From: UBA1672 sp964351365
GTDB lineage: Bacteria; Pseudomonadota; Alphaproteobacteria; Micavibrionales; Micavibrionaceae
DNA length: 64,000 nt
Reading direction: 5' to 3'
Assembly (NCBI GenBank): GCA_964351365.1
Contig: CAYGNP010000003.1
Span: 1-64,000 of the forward strand
Of this stretch, positions 52,199 to 60,728 are shown piece by piece (the stretch's first letter is position 1; every line of letters starts with the position of its first letter). The notes beneath the pieces were generated by a model. That model was not told the DNA's origin and did no database searches. It saw nothing but the letters and a program-made list of their open reading frames with translations. The position numbers and the translations under genes were made by a program.

Positions 52199-52208
52199 GT
52201 TTTATTCC

Positions 52209-52616
52209 TTATACCGTATGAAAACACCCGCAGGTGGCGAGCCAGGTGAATGCGGTCAGCGCGATGGCAGCTGCGATGACATAGTAATTCGAGCGCATGG
52301 CGCTGGCCTTGTTAAAATTCCTGCCGATATCCCACACCATGTGGCGTATGCCGTTGCACATGTGGAAGTAAAGGGCAAATGACCAGAGGAAGAGAATAAT
52401 TGTGCCGGGTATGGATGTTGCGATATCCATAACCATGTTGTAGTGCTCTTCCCCGCTTGCTGCGGCGATAAAAAAGGCGGTGACCAGAATAGTTCCTATG
52501 GCAAGGGATGCGCCGGTGATGCGGTGCGAGATCGACATCAGCGCCGTTAAAGGCAATCTGTAGACCTGCAAATGCGGTGAGAGTGGTCTTGGAACTTTTT
52601 TAGCCGTTTGGGTCAT
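52209..52616 (-). CDS. sdhC: Succinate dehydrogenase cytochrome b556 subunit
   Basis: 135 residues from the ATG at 52616 (MTQTAKKVPRPLSPHLQVYR); an ATG 14 codons upstream is less likely. Family marks are RPLSPHLQVYRLPLTALMSI, SHRITGASLAIG in the first membrane helix and the heme-ligand region LYFHMCNGIRHMVWDIG. Three helices in all. First gene of the minus-strand sdhC-sdhD-sdhA unit; its promoter lies in the 150-base gap to the divergent TerB-like gene. Confidence 0.95.
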   Translation of the reverse strand: MTQTAKKVPRPLSPHLQVYRLPLTALMSISHRITGASLAIGTILVTAFFIAAASGEEHYNMVMDIATSIPGTIILFLWSFALYFHMCNGIRHMVWDIGRNFNKASAMRSNYYVIAAAIALTAFTWLATCGCFHTV

Positions 52617-52765
52617 GATGAACATTACCGTTTTATGAGTTATAATTGAGCATATCATACGTTGTAAGCAATCTGATTTAAAGGCTAAAAAAATTGTTTT
52701 AATTTGTTTTTAATGCTTTGATAGTTTACTGGTCATGAAATTTTTTTTTGGAGAGGCAAAGTATT

Positions 52766-53269
52766 ATGGCACATGAGGATTTTGATCATAACATTGTTAG
52801 CACCAGCAAGTTTTATATGCTGCGGTGCCTTGTGGCGATGGCCCATGCCGATGGCGAAGTTTGCGATGAAGAACGCGCTTATATTGATGGCTTTTCTTCC
52901 CGGCTGCCGCTCAGCGATGAGCAGAACAAAATTTTGCATGACGATCTTGAAACCCCTCAGGATGTGGGGGATTTGTTTCGCCATATTAATGATCCGCGCT
53001 ATCGCGGGCAGGTTTGTTATTTTGCTAGGCTGATGGCGTATAAGGACGGGGTGCTTGACCCATCCGAGCAGGAGCTGTTAGATCGGCTGCATTTGATGGC
53101 CACTGACGGGCTTGATATGGATGCGATCCGCGCTGATGTGCACGCTGCAACTTCAATGAAAATGGCTGAGCATGATATTAAGATTGATGAAAACAGGCCG
53201 CAAGGGGGATTGTTTGGCCTGTTTGACTCCTTGCTGCTTTCGAATGGGATCGATCTTATGAAGGATTAG
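52766..53269 (+). CDS. TerB-like protein
   Basis: 167 residues. The TerB/DjlA-type all-helical domain covers about residues 15-120: FYMLRCLVAMAHADGEVCDE, ERAYIDGFSSRLPLSDEQ and YFARLMAYKDGVLDPSEQEL. These are two copies of the acidic helix-loop pattern that may bind a metal. The tail is hydrophobic at the end (GLFGLFDSLLLSNGI). GGAGAGG lies before the ATG. TerB-type domains occur in tellurite-stress and envelope-stress proteins; no ter gene is nearby, so the role is open. Confidence 0.8.
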   Translation: MAHEDFDHNIVSTSKFYMLRCLVAMAHADGEVCDEERAYIDGFSSRLPLSDEQNKILHDDLETPQDVGDLFRHINDPRYRGQVCYFARLMAYKDGVLDPSEQELLDRLHLMATDGLDMDAIRADVHAATSMKMAEHDIKIDENRPQGGLFGLFDSLLLSNGIDLMKD

Positions 53270-53363
53270 CAGAAATTTTAGCTTTCTTCAATTATGTTCA
53301 TGATCATAACGTTTTATTAAATTCATTACAATTTTTTTTATTATGAAAAAACATTCTTAAGGA

Positions 53364-54389
53364 TTAAGCCGCCTTCTGCGCTGCCTTATTGATCAACAAT
53401 TCCGCGATTTGCACGGCGTTCAGGGCTGCGCCCTTGCGCAGATTATCCGCCACGCACCAGAAATTCAGACCGTTTTCAACCGTGATGTCTTCGCGTACGC
53501 GGGATACATAGACATCGTCCTCGCCCTGCACCTCAAGAGGTGTCACATATTCAAGCTCTTCTTGTTCCAAATCGATCAAGGTTATACCTTTGAACGCACG
53601 CCAGAGTTCCTTGGCCTGCGCAGCTGAGAGCTCACGCTCAAGCTCGACATTGATCATTTCGGAATGACCGATGAAGACAGGAATGCGCACGCATGAGGCG
53701 CAGACCTTGATTGAAGGATCGAGGATTTTTTTGGTTTCGACCACCATTTTCCATTCTTCCTTGGTCATCCCATCTTCCATGAATTTATCAATCTGCGGGA
53801 TCGCGTTAAAGGCGATTTGCTTTGGATAGACGCTTGGCGTTGGTGATTCGTTCATGTAAATCCCCTTGGTCTGATTGAACAGCTCATCCATTGCTTCCTT
53901 GCCTGAGCCGGATACGGATTGATAGGTGCTGACCACAACGCGCTTGATTTTCGCGGCGTCATGCAAAGGCTTAAGGGCAACAACCATCTGGATCGTCGAG
54001 CAATTCGGATTGGCGATGATGTTGCGTTTTGTATGGTCTTTAATCGCCTGCGGGTTGACCTCGGGAACGATCAGTGGCACATCGGGCTCCATGCGGAAAT
54101 GGGATGTGTTATCAATAACTACCGCGCCCGCTTTTGCGGCGATGGGTGAATATTTTGCAGAAACCGCGCCGCCGGGAGAGGAGAGGACGATATCCGTTCC
54201 TTTGAAATTGAATTTATCAAGATCCTGCACTTTTAGTGTATTGTCACCAAAGGAGATTTCGTGCCCTACTGAACGGCTGGAGGCCAGCGCGACCACATCA
54301 TCCACAGGGAAATTACGCTCGTGCAAAATGTTTAGAACTTCGCGCCCGACATTGCCCGTTGCGCCTGCTATTGCGACTTTATAACCCAT
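53364..54389 (-). CDS. asd: Aspartate-semialdehyde dehydrogenase
   Basis: NADPH-dependent reduction of aspartyl phosphate for lysine, threonine and methionine synthesis and for diaminopimelate. 341 residues from the ATG at 54389 (MGYKVAIAGATGNVGREVLN). The catalytic Cys is in IANPNCSTIQMVVAL and the following TYQSVSGSGKEAMDELFNQT is conserved. The catalytic His-bearing stretch is RIPVFIGHSEMINVELE. An ATG 12 codons upstream is rejected as unfamily-like. Single gene, convergent with the TerB-like gene. Confidence 0.97.
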   Translation of the reverse strand: MGYKVAIAGATGNVGREVLNILHERNFPVDDVVALASSRSVGHEISFGDNTLKVQDLDKFNFKGTDIVLSSPGGAVSAKYSPIAAKAGAVVIDNTSHFRMEPDVPLIVPEVNPQAIKDHTKRNIIANPNCSTIQMVVALKPLHDAAKIKRVVVSTYQSVSGSGKEAMDELFNQTKGIYMNESPTPSVYPKQIAFNAIPQIDKFMEDGMTKEEWKMVVETKKILDPSIKVCASCVRIPVFIGHSEMINVELERELSAAQAKELWRAFKGITLIDLEQEELEYVTPLEVQGEDDVYVSRVREDITVENGLNFWCVADNLRKGAALNAVQIAELLINKAAQKAA

Positions 54390-54488
54390 TATTTTATTCC
54401 TTCTGTCTTGCTTGTCTTTGGACAAATCAAAGACTGTGATACTCTACATTTCTTGGAAAATGCAAGCCTTACCTCTTGAAAATTCACT

Positions 54489-56438
54489 ATGAGCACGAAA
54501 AAAACGACGAAATCGATTAAAGAGCTTGAAAAACAGATTGCTCAGGCGGATGCATTAGCGCAGCAAAAATCTAATTTTCTGGCGACCATGAGCCATGAAA
54601 TCCGCACGCCGATGCAGACGATTTATGGCTTGCTGGAGTTAATTGCGCTTGAGAAACCACCTGAGCGTATTGCCTCTATGGTGAAGACGGCGCAAGCGGC
54701 GTCCAGTAACTTGCTTGAAATCCTGGATGATGTTCTGGATGTTGCAAAAATGGATGCCGATGCCATGGAGCTTGATGCGTTCGAGGTTCCGGTGCGCATG
54801 CTGGTGCGCGGGATGCTGGAGGCGTTGAGTGTTAAAGTGCGCGGTGTGCATGTGCAGCTTGTTGATGATATCGGCGCAGATGTGCCCTTTGTTGTCATGG
54901 GAGATCCCAAGCGGTTGCGGCAAATTTTGATGAATCTGTGCGGTAATGCCCTGAAATTCACCCATGAAGGCAGTGTGACCGTGAGGGTTACGACCAGCGT
55001 TAAGAAAATAAAGAAACCTAAAAACGGGCTGGGTTTGCGTTTTGAAGTTGTGGATACGGGTATTGGCATGAGTAAATCCGTGTGCAACAAATTATTCCAG
55101 TCTTTTGCTCAGGCGGATAATACGACTGCGCGCAAATATGGCGGAACCGGTTTGGGGCTATCGATTTCCAAAAAGCTTGTTGAGCTGATGGGCGGAAAGA
55201 TTGGCGTGGAGAGTGTTGAGGGCGAAGGCTCTGTGTTCTGGTTTGAGATTCCAACCGAGGAGATCAGCACGGATGAGAACCGCGTTGACCTTCCCAATCT
55301 GGAGGGGATATCCGTGCTCTCGGTCGAGGATCACCCGCAAGGCGCTAAGGAGATCAAGAATTCACTTCAATCCATGGGCGCGCGGGTGGAGAGCTGCGAA
55401 ACCTATAAAGACGGCCTGGCGCTTGCGCTCAAGCATCCGTTCGATGTGGCCGTGATCGATCAGGGCCTGCCGGATGGTCTGGGGCTTAATCTCATCCGTG
55501 AGCTTGTTGAACATCGTCCTTTTATGGGGCTTGTGATGTATACAGTGCGCGATGATATCGGCCTGTCTCATAGCCTGCATTCACTTGGGGCAACATATCT
55601 GACGAAACCGGCGAGCCGTGCGGGTCTGGGGGAGGCGGTGAAGAATGCTGCGCGCCAGCAGACAGGCATTATTGAAGGGCCGCGCAGGCTGTTGATTGCC
55701 GAGGATACAGCAAGCGTGCGGGATATTCTCTCGCGGCAATTGCAAAATCTTGGTGTTGAGGCCGATTTTGTTACTAACGGTCAGGAAGCGCTGGAGGCTT
55801 TGCAAAGCGGCGCTTATGGGATCTTGTTTACCGATTTGCACATGCCGGAAATTGATGGCTATGAGGTTGTGAAAACGATCCGCGAGACAGAGAAAAATGC
55901 TGACAAGCACTTTCCCGTTATCGTTTTGACCGCCGATGTTCAGGTCGCACAGCGCGAATTTTACACACGCCACGGATTTGATGAATGCTTACTCAAGCCG
56001 GTTACTTTGGGGCAGCTGCGCGGTTTGCTGGTTCGCTGGCGTCTGCTTGGTGAGGATGGGCCGGTAGAAGCTCAAAAGGATGAACCTCAGACCGAGCAAA
56101 GCAGCAGCGCTGTTGATCGCGCCTGTCTTGTGCAGAATATCGGGATAATCGATGCGGGTACTTGCGATATGATGGATATGTTTGTCGATATGACGTTGCC
56201 GCTGATTGATAAAATTATTGGTGCGCAAAACAAGGGTAATTCTTTACAACTTTCCGAGCTGGGGCATAGCTTGAAGGGTGCAGCGCGTTCTGCCTGCTGT
56301 GCTCATCTTGGTGATCTGGCATCGCAACTTCAGGACGGAGCGCATGAGGGGATATGCTGCGCAGAACTTGTGAAAAAAATCGAGGCCGAGTTTCACCGCG
56401 TTGTTGGTGATGTGCAGAGCTTGAGGGCGGAGCTATAG
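54489..56438 (+). CDS. Soluble hybrid histidine kinase (HisKA-HATPase-REC-REC-Hpt)
   Basis: 649 residues with no membrane segment and almost no sensor region. A short coiled coil leads to HisKA with the phospho-His in FLATMSHEIRTPMQT (residue 36). HATPase motifs follow: NLCGNALKFTHEG, VDTGIGMS and KYGGTGLGLSISKKL. The first receiver has Asp324 (AVIDQGLPDG), the second Asp449 (LFTDLHMPEIDGYE). A C-terminal Hpt domain has His593 (GHSLKGAARS). This gives a full internal phosphorelay with no dedicated DNA-binding output. It faces the type IV filament locus tail to tail (12-base gap); a link is possible but not shown. Confidence 0.93.
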   Translation: MSTKKTTKSIKELEKQIAQADALAQQKSNFLATMSHEIRTPMQTIYGLLELIALEKPPERIASMVKTAQAASSNLLEILDDVLDVAKMDADAMELDAFEVPVRMLVRGMLEALSVKVRGVHVQLVDDIGADVPFVVMGDPKRLRQILMNLCGNALKFTHEGSVTVRVTTSVKKIKKPKNGLGLRFEVVDTGIGMSKSVCNKLFQSFAQADNTTARKYGGTGLGLSISKKLVELMGGKIGVESVEGEGSVFWFEIPTEEISTDENRVDLPNLEGISVLSVEDHPQGAKEIKNSLQSMGARVESCETYKDGLALALKHPFDVAVIDQGLPDGLGLNLIRELVEHRPFMGLVMYTVRDDIGLSHSLHSLGATYLTKPASRAGLGEAVKNAARQQTGIIEGPRRLLIAEDTASVRDILSRQLQNLGVEADFVTNGQEALEALQSGAYGILFTDLHMPEIDGYEVVKTIRETEKNADKHFPVIVLTADVQVAQREFYTRHGFDECLLKPVTLGQLRGLLVRWRLLGEDGPVEAQKDEPQTEQSSSAVDRACLVQNIGIIDAGTCDMMDMFVDMTLPLIDKIIGAQNKGNSLQLSELGHSLKGAARSACCAHLGDLASQLQDGAHEGICCAELVKKIEAEFHRVVGDVQSLRAEL

Positions 56439-56450
56439 CGGCGCGGCTGG

Positions 56451-57200
56451 CTATGGGCAAGAGCCCTCCTCGCCATCGGTATCACCATTGTAAACGGCTG
56501 TGGGTAAAATATTCATGCGCACACGAAAGCATGTATAGCCGGCAGCGCATCTGACTTCTGCTGGCGAATCGCTATCGAGGTTTACTGCCCCGCCTGAGGC
56601 ATCGATGATATCTGCCTCGCATTCGCCATATTGATCGTCGAGCTTTTGCAATGCTGTGCCGATCGAGGCGTCGCTCTTGTTTGTGGGCAGCCAAAAGAAA
56701 ACGCCATCGCGACCATTATAATATTGCCAGTCTTCGAAGAGATCAGGGGGCGAGGGAAGGAATTTTCCAGATGCGCCCCCAAAAAGCGGCGCGTGATTTT
56801 CATCCTGGTTTCCCGGGTCGCCGGGACATCTGATATCTTTTACCAGGCGTCCGGTTGTTGGGCCGATGACGGCTGTATTATAATGCGATGAATTTGGCTT
56901 GATTGGAAAGTTTTTCCGCGCATCGGGATCAGAACCGGAAGAGGATACATCAATGCTACTGTCCCCTTGCCTGTAAGACAGCGCGCATTCCTGTATGGCG
57001 GAGCGAATAAGATCCACCTGACTTTTGATTTCCGAGACACTGCGGAAGCTGTTTTGGGAGGATGTTTGCTGGCTTGAGGGCTGCATGAATGTGACCGTGA
57101 GCGCACCGAGAAGTGCAATCGCGATCAGAATATAAAGAAGCGCACTCCCGCTTTCAGACTTGTTTCCTCTACCGTTCAATAACAACGTGATAATATACAT
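56451..57200 (-). CDS. Pilin-like protein of the divergent type IV filament locus
   Basis: About 249 residues. A short head leads to ESGSALLYILIAIALLGALT, a Gly then hydrophobic helix like a type IV prepilin, but with no Glu at +5. The body is large, with a QVDLIRSAIQECALSYRQGD helix and several cysteines (ECAL, IRCPG, GECEAD, VRCAAGYTCF, GSCP) that could form disulfides. The ATG at 57200 has GGTGGGG before it and overlaps the preceding pilin-like gene by 32 bases; a GTG three codons earlier is possible. Last gene of the locus. Size and cysteines suggest a tip or minor subunit rather than a thin major pilin. Confidence 0.72.
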   Translation of the reverse strand: MYIITLLLNGRGNKSESGSALLYILIAIALLGALTVTFMQPSSQQTSSQNSFRSVSEIKSQVDLIRSAIQECALSYRQGDSSIDVSSSGSDPDARKNFPIKPNSSHYNTAVIGPTTGRLVKDIRCPGDPGNQDENHAPLFGGASGKFLPSPPDLFEDWQYYNGRDGVFFWLPTNKSDASIGTALQKLDDQYGECEADIIDASGGAVNLDSDSPAEVRCAAGYTCFRVRMNILPTAVYNGDTDGEEGSCP

Positions 57201-57909
57201 AATCCCCACCGCCTAAGTTTTGGAAGCAACCAAAAGGCTGCCCATCGAAAGAGTTTGAATTATCAGAAATATCTGGAACATCAACGCTTGGAACAGTGTA
57301 ATCGGATACACCATCGTCATACATACGCCTTGTGTATTGACCCGATCTATCCGCGTTCAAAACCGGTATGGCTGTGCCTAATCCATGCTCATCATTGATT
57401 TTTGAGCAAATTGCCTGTTTTATGCCTATAAGGTAAGCGATGATGTCATTTCCTCCAGCGCCGTCCAAGCCAATTTGAGGGATTTCTAATTCCGCGTTAA
57501 AGACCCATTGCCCTGGATTTCCGTTAACCATTACATTTGCAGGAGCCGGTATGTAGCTTGCTGCGCCGCCATTGGGGTGAAAGACTCCTAATTCATCATA
57601 ATCAAGGGTAGAAAATTCAGCAGGCCGATTAAAACGTATTTCTGTAGGAGATGTTCCTGCAATAATCATGCGAACCACCGCAGCACTTATCCCCGCAGGA
57701 TATTGCGTAATCTGAGCACTGCTAATTAGGTTTGTTCCGCTTCCTGCATCATTGCTGCTGGAGCGAGTAGACGACGTGACAGCGTAAGAGAGTGCGGCAA
57801 ATAGTGCAACGGCAATTAAAATAAGAAACAAGACGTTTCCATCTTGCTTATTTGTTATTGCTTTTGCCGCGTTTACTTTAAACATTTTATTTCTTTCAAA
57901 GACCTGCAC
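57169..57909 (-). CDS. Pilin-like protein, homologue of the 15.2 kb protein
   Basis: 246 residues. A head rich in Asn and Lys, then QDGNVLFLILIAVALFAALS with the same DxGNxL junction as the other two pilin-like proteins of the window. The body carries GGAASYIPAPA, WVFNAELEIPQIG, a Cys in KQAICSKI and an end reading YYHVVIER; these align by eye with the protein at 15210-15905. The hydrophobic helix has no Glu at +5, so prepilin peptidase processing is uncertain. It follows the PilO-like gene by nine bases. Confidence 0.75.
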   Translation of the reverse strand: MQVFERNKMFKVNAAKAITNKQDGNVLFLILIAVALFAALSYAVTSSTRSSSNDAGSGTNLISSAQITQYPAGISAAVVRMIIAGTSPTEIRFNRPAEFSTLDYDELGVFHPNGGAASYIPAPANVMVNGNPGQWVFNAELEIPQIGLDGAGGNDIIAYLIGIKQAICSKINDEHGLGTAIPVLNADRSGQYTRRMYDDGVSDYTVPSVDVPDISDNSNSFDGQPFGCFQNLGGGDYVYYHVVIER

Positions 57910-57918
57910 TCTTTTACT

Positions 57919-58452
57919 CTATTTTTCAACCGACACAGTGTTAATTTTTAATACCGCTGAGAGCGGGTATTGCTGGCATTCCTTGCCAACACAAAGTTTC
58001 TCTATATTCACGCGCCAGCCAAAGCCTCCATTTTGTATATGCCCTATTGCTTCACGAAATTGACCAAACATTGATGTGGATTTCGCATTAATAATTATAT
58101 TGGAGGAACTTGCTTTTATTTCAAGGCCTTTGTATGTATCCTGTAGTTGATCCACAAAAGTCTTAATTTCTGTAGCACTAACTGGTTTATCCTGTATTCT
58201 TGGCACAGCAGGAAGAAGTGCCTGTGCCTCTTCTCGTTTTACGCTTATTTCTCCTAGTTCCTGAATTTTTACGGCCGTAAACAATCCAAGAATTGCAGCA
58301 GAGCTCCAAACGATTCCAGTAATAATCAACAATGTTTTATTTGTGTTTTTAGGCAGTTTTTCGAGAAATGCATTGAGCTCGTCAGCCGCCTGAGCACTGG
58401 CATATTTATTAAGCGAGCGCCAATCAAATTTAGAGAGGGATTTCAAGTTCAT
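57919..58452 (-). CDS. PilO/GspM-like assembly protein
   Basis: 177 residues. A cytosolic N-terminus, one membrane helix at about residues 40-62 (LLIITGIVWSSAAILGLFTA), a short coiled-coil-like stretch, then a periplasmic ferredoxin-like half: IIINAKSTSMFGQFREAIGH, NGGFGWRVNIEKLCVGKECQ and LSAVLKINTVSVEK. That layout is that of PilO/GspM proteins, which pair with PilN/GspL in the inner-membrane platform. The two close cysteines (LCVGKEC) are unusual for the family. It shares ATGA with the GspL-like gene. Confidence 0.7.
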   Translation of the reverse strand: MNLKSLSKFDWRSLNKYASAQAADELNAFLEKLPKNTNKTLLIITGIVWSSAAILGLFTAVKIQELGEISVKREEAQALLPAVPRIQDKPVSATEIKTFVDQLQDTYKGLEIKASSSNIIINAKSTSMFGQFREAIGHIQNGGFGWRVNIEKLCVGKECQQYPLSAVLKINTVSVEK

Positions 58453-59477
58453 CTTTTCCCCCTGATGCGCACATTATCGCCTTCGGCTTTGCCTTCTTTT
58501 TCAGGTTTGAAGACGCGTGGTCTTCCTGTAGAGAGGTCTGTCCAGGTTGTGTCTCTTATTGCGATATCAGCAAAACCCTGCGGCACGACGGCATTCCACT
58601 CAGTGCGATCGCCTGAGACCTGATATTGAACCAGATACCCATTTGATTTGGAGATATTATCTAAAATATTCTGAATGCGAACCATGTGCTGTATTGTATC
58701 GCTTTGCATTATGTTTGCTGCGTTTTCAACCAGTTCGAGCGCTGCCTGATCTGTGCTTTCCTTCACCTGATTGAGGTCTCTTTTTACAAAACCGATAGCA
58801 GCCAGATTTACAAGCAGAATAACAGCAGCCACCATGTTAACGATCAGACCAGAAAATATAAGCATACGGATCAGTGCGCGTGATAATTTTTCTGTACGCA
58901 AGGTTCTGTTTTGCCACGGAACAACATCTGCCATCTCGGGATTAATGGTGACGAAGTTGGCATCCATGCTTTGAACGCGCGGCAGAATTGTTCTTGATGC
59001 GCCAAGGAAGACCTGCATGCGGCCTGTTTCCGGATCCCATCTAAGGGCTGAGGCCTGTCCTTCCTGCTCATAGAGATAGACGGTTTCAGTGTCCCAATAT
59101 TCACTGTTTCCTGGAAGTGCAGCCGCAAGGGGACACCAGCTGTCGGGATTTGATGCAAACGACGCGGAAGGACACGCCAAATACCAAATACGTTTTTGAT
59201 GCACTGTAAAGGTATAATGTACTTTTTCCGTCCCGCAGGCCTGCGCAGCAGCATTCCAAACTGTGCTCTCTTCTGTTCCTGGTATGTGAGGCAGCGAGCC
59301 ACCGATCAAATCAGAAGGCAAAAAAGGCAGCAGCTTTCTTTTGAAATCTTTTACTTCGCCCGCCAATACATCAGACAGACCAGGGCGAAGAGTCTGTTTT
59401 TTCTCTTGCTCCTGCGGCTTTTTTTCTTCCGCAACAGTTTCCTGATTTTGCTGATTTTCCTGCTCGACTAATTCCAC
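58449..59477 (-). CDS. GspL/PilN-like assembly protein
   Basis: 342 residues from a GTG that overlaps the gspF-like stop by one base (TAGTG). A Gln/Glu/Lys-rich N-terminus (1-30) is followed by a cytosolic domain to about 200, with cysteines in QACGTEK, YLACPSA and DSWCPLA. A membrane helix lies at about 203-230 (IRMLIFSGLIVNMVAAVILL) and a periplasmic half at about 235-342 contains a coiled coil and VQYQVSGDRTEWNAVVPQGF. The order cytosolic domain, helix, periplasmic domain is that of GspL or of PilM-PilN fused. No actin-like motif is recognised in the cytosolic part, so the call rests on topology and gene order. Confidence 0.6.
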   Translation of the reverse strand: MELVEQENQQNQETVAEEKKPQEQEKKQTLRPGLSDVLAGEVKDFKRKLLPFLPSDLIGGSLPHIPGTEESTVWNAAAQACGTEKVHYTFTVHQKRIWYLACPSASFASNPDSWCPLAAALPGNSEYWDTETVYLYEQEGQASALRWDPETGRMQVFLGASRTILPRVQSMDANFVTINPEMADVVPWQNRTLRTEKLSRALIRMLIFSGLIVNMVAAVILLVNLAAIGFVKRDLNQVKESTDQAALELVENAANIMQSDTIQHMVRIQNILDNISKSNGYLVQYQVSGDRTEWNAVVPQGFADIAIRDTTWTDLSTGRPRVFKPEKEGKAEGDNVRIRGKR

Positions 59478-60697
59478 TACACCGCCCCTGTTAAAAGACC
59501 ACCCATCATGGAGTCAAGGCTGACGTTCATGACAGTCAATGCGTAGATCGCGCTTCCGAATGCAACGGCGAGGAAGATGCCCGTTATGCCAAAGGCTATC
59601 CAGACAATAAATTTGTGCCGCGTTTTTGCCGAAGAAGCTCGCATCTCCGCAATAGACTCCATCACTGTAGCAACTTGGCTAAGATCAGACAAGCCTGCAA
59701 TTTCAAGGCGTTCGCTGCGTGTCAGTGGTTCTCGATCCAGGGCAGCGCCCAAGCCGACACCGCGACTCAAATTATGAGAGGCATCACGCCAATACATTCC
59801 TACGTCAGGGGCCCCAGAGGCTTCCTCGGATTGTTTTAATGTGATATCAATTGGCACTTTTCCACGTAACATTCGGGCGGCGGCCAACATTGAATCGGCA
59901 AAAGCCAAATCACGTAAGTAGGAGCCAATCAGAGGGATTCTGCGCACAATTTTTGCTGTGGGCCAATCTTTTTTGCCGCGGTTAATCCAAAATGAGAATA
60001 TGCACCAGGCCATAAATGCACCAAATGCGAAGGATGACCAAATGAGTATATTCCAGAGTAGTTCAAGATTATTGACCACTATTTCAAATTTTTCGCGCTC
60101 GAGAGGGTCTTCGGGCTTATTATCGCGGAACCAACCCAGAACCATATCTTCTGCTGCCCAGAGCGAGCTGACGATAGAAAAAACGTCAAAACCAAGCCAC
60201 GACATCGTTCCCATGATCGCGCGCGAGTTTTTGCGTTTTTGAGTGATGGACTGGATAGCATGAGGAATGCCCTCGACCAGCTTGTTTGCGCGTTCGGAGC
60301 CTGCAAGGATTGCCAGTGTGCCGTGATCGAAAATGTTCAGTGCCTTTAACGCGTCGATAACGCCGAGACCGCGAGCTAGAGCCTCCCGCGCAGGGGCGAG
60401 AATATTCTGGCGGCGCGGATTTGTTTCGGCCTGTATAATTTTCCAGAGTGCAACGCCGGGAGAGGCAGAGTTTGAGCGGAACTGAATGCCGCGGAGAAGC
60501 TGAACCTGCCACCATGTTGAGCGCGCGAGAAGGCGCTCTAAGGGCGATCTTGAATAGGGGCGAATATTAAGCACATACCCACCCTTTTTTGTGATGGCAG
60601 AGCGTACGTCGTCAATTGTGGGCAAATAAAAGGTTTCCGTGGCCTTTTTAGGCCCGGATGTTGATTCATACGCTATTTCTGCAAGCCATTGCTGCAT
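59477..60697 (-). CDS. GspF/PilC-like inner-membrane platform protein
   Basis: 406 residues with two GspF repeats, about 75-180 and 255-390, each a helical cytosolic bundle followed by membrane helices. Recognisable marks are GLGVIDALKALNIFDHGTLA followed by AILAGSERANKLVEGI, ILIWSSFAFGAFMAWCIFSF, RRIPLIGSYLRDLAFADSML, and the second-repeat equivalent SRGVGLGAALDREPLTRSER. The last helix ends the protein. It is the membrane anchor on which the ATPase works. It lies 31 bases after the ATPase gene. Confidence 0.9.
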   Translation of the reverse strand: MQQWLAEIAYESTSGPKKATETFYLPTIDDVRSAITKKGGYVLNIRPYSRSPLERLLARSTWWQVQLLRGIQFRSNSASPGVALWKIIQAETNPRRQNILAPAREALARGLGVIDALKALNIFDHGTLAILAGSERANKLVEGIPHAIQSITQKRKNSRAIMGTMSWLGFDVFSIVSSLWAAEDMVLGWFRDNKPEDPLEREKFEIVVNNLELLWNILIWSSFAFGAFMAWCIFSFWINRGKKDWPTAKIVRRIPLIGSYLRDLAFADSMLAAARMLRGKVPIDITLKQSEEASGAPDVGMYWRDASHNLSRGVGLGAALDREPLTRSERLEIAGLSDLSQVATVMESIAEMRASSAKTRHKFIVWIAFGITGIFLAVAFGSAIYALTVMNVSLDSMMGGLLTGAV

Positions 60698-60728
60698 AGA
60701 TTTCTACCGTTTTTGACTGTGTGCCCAG

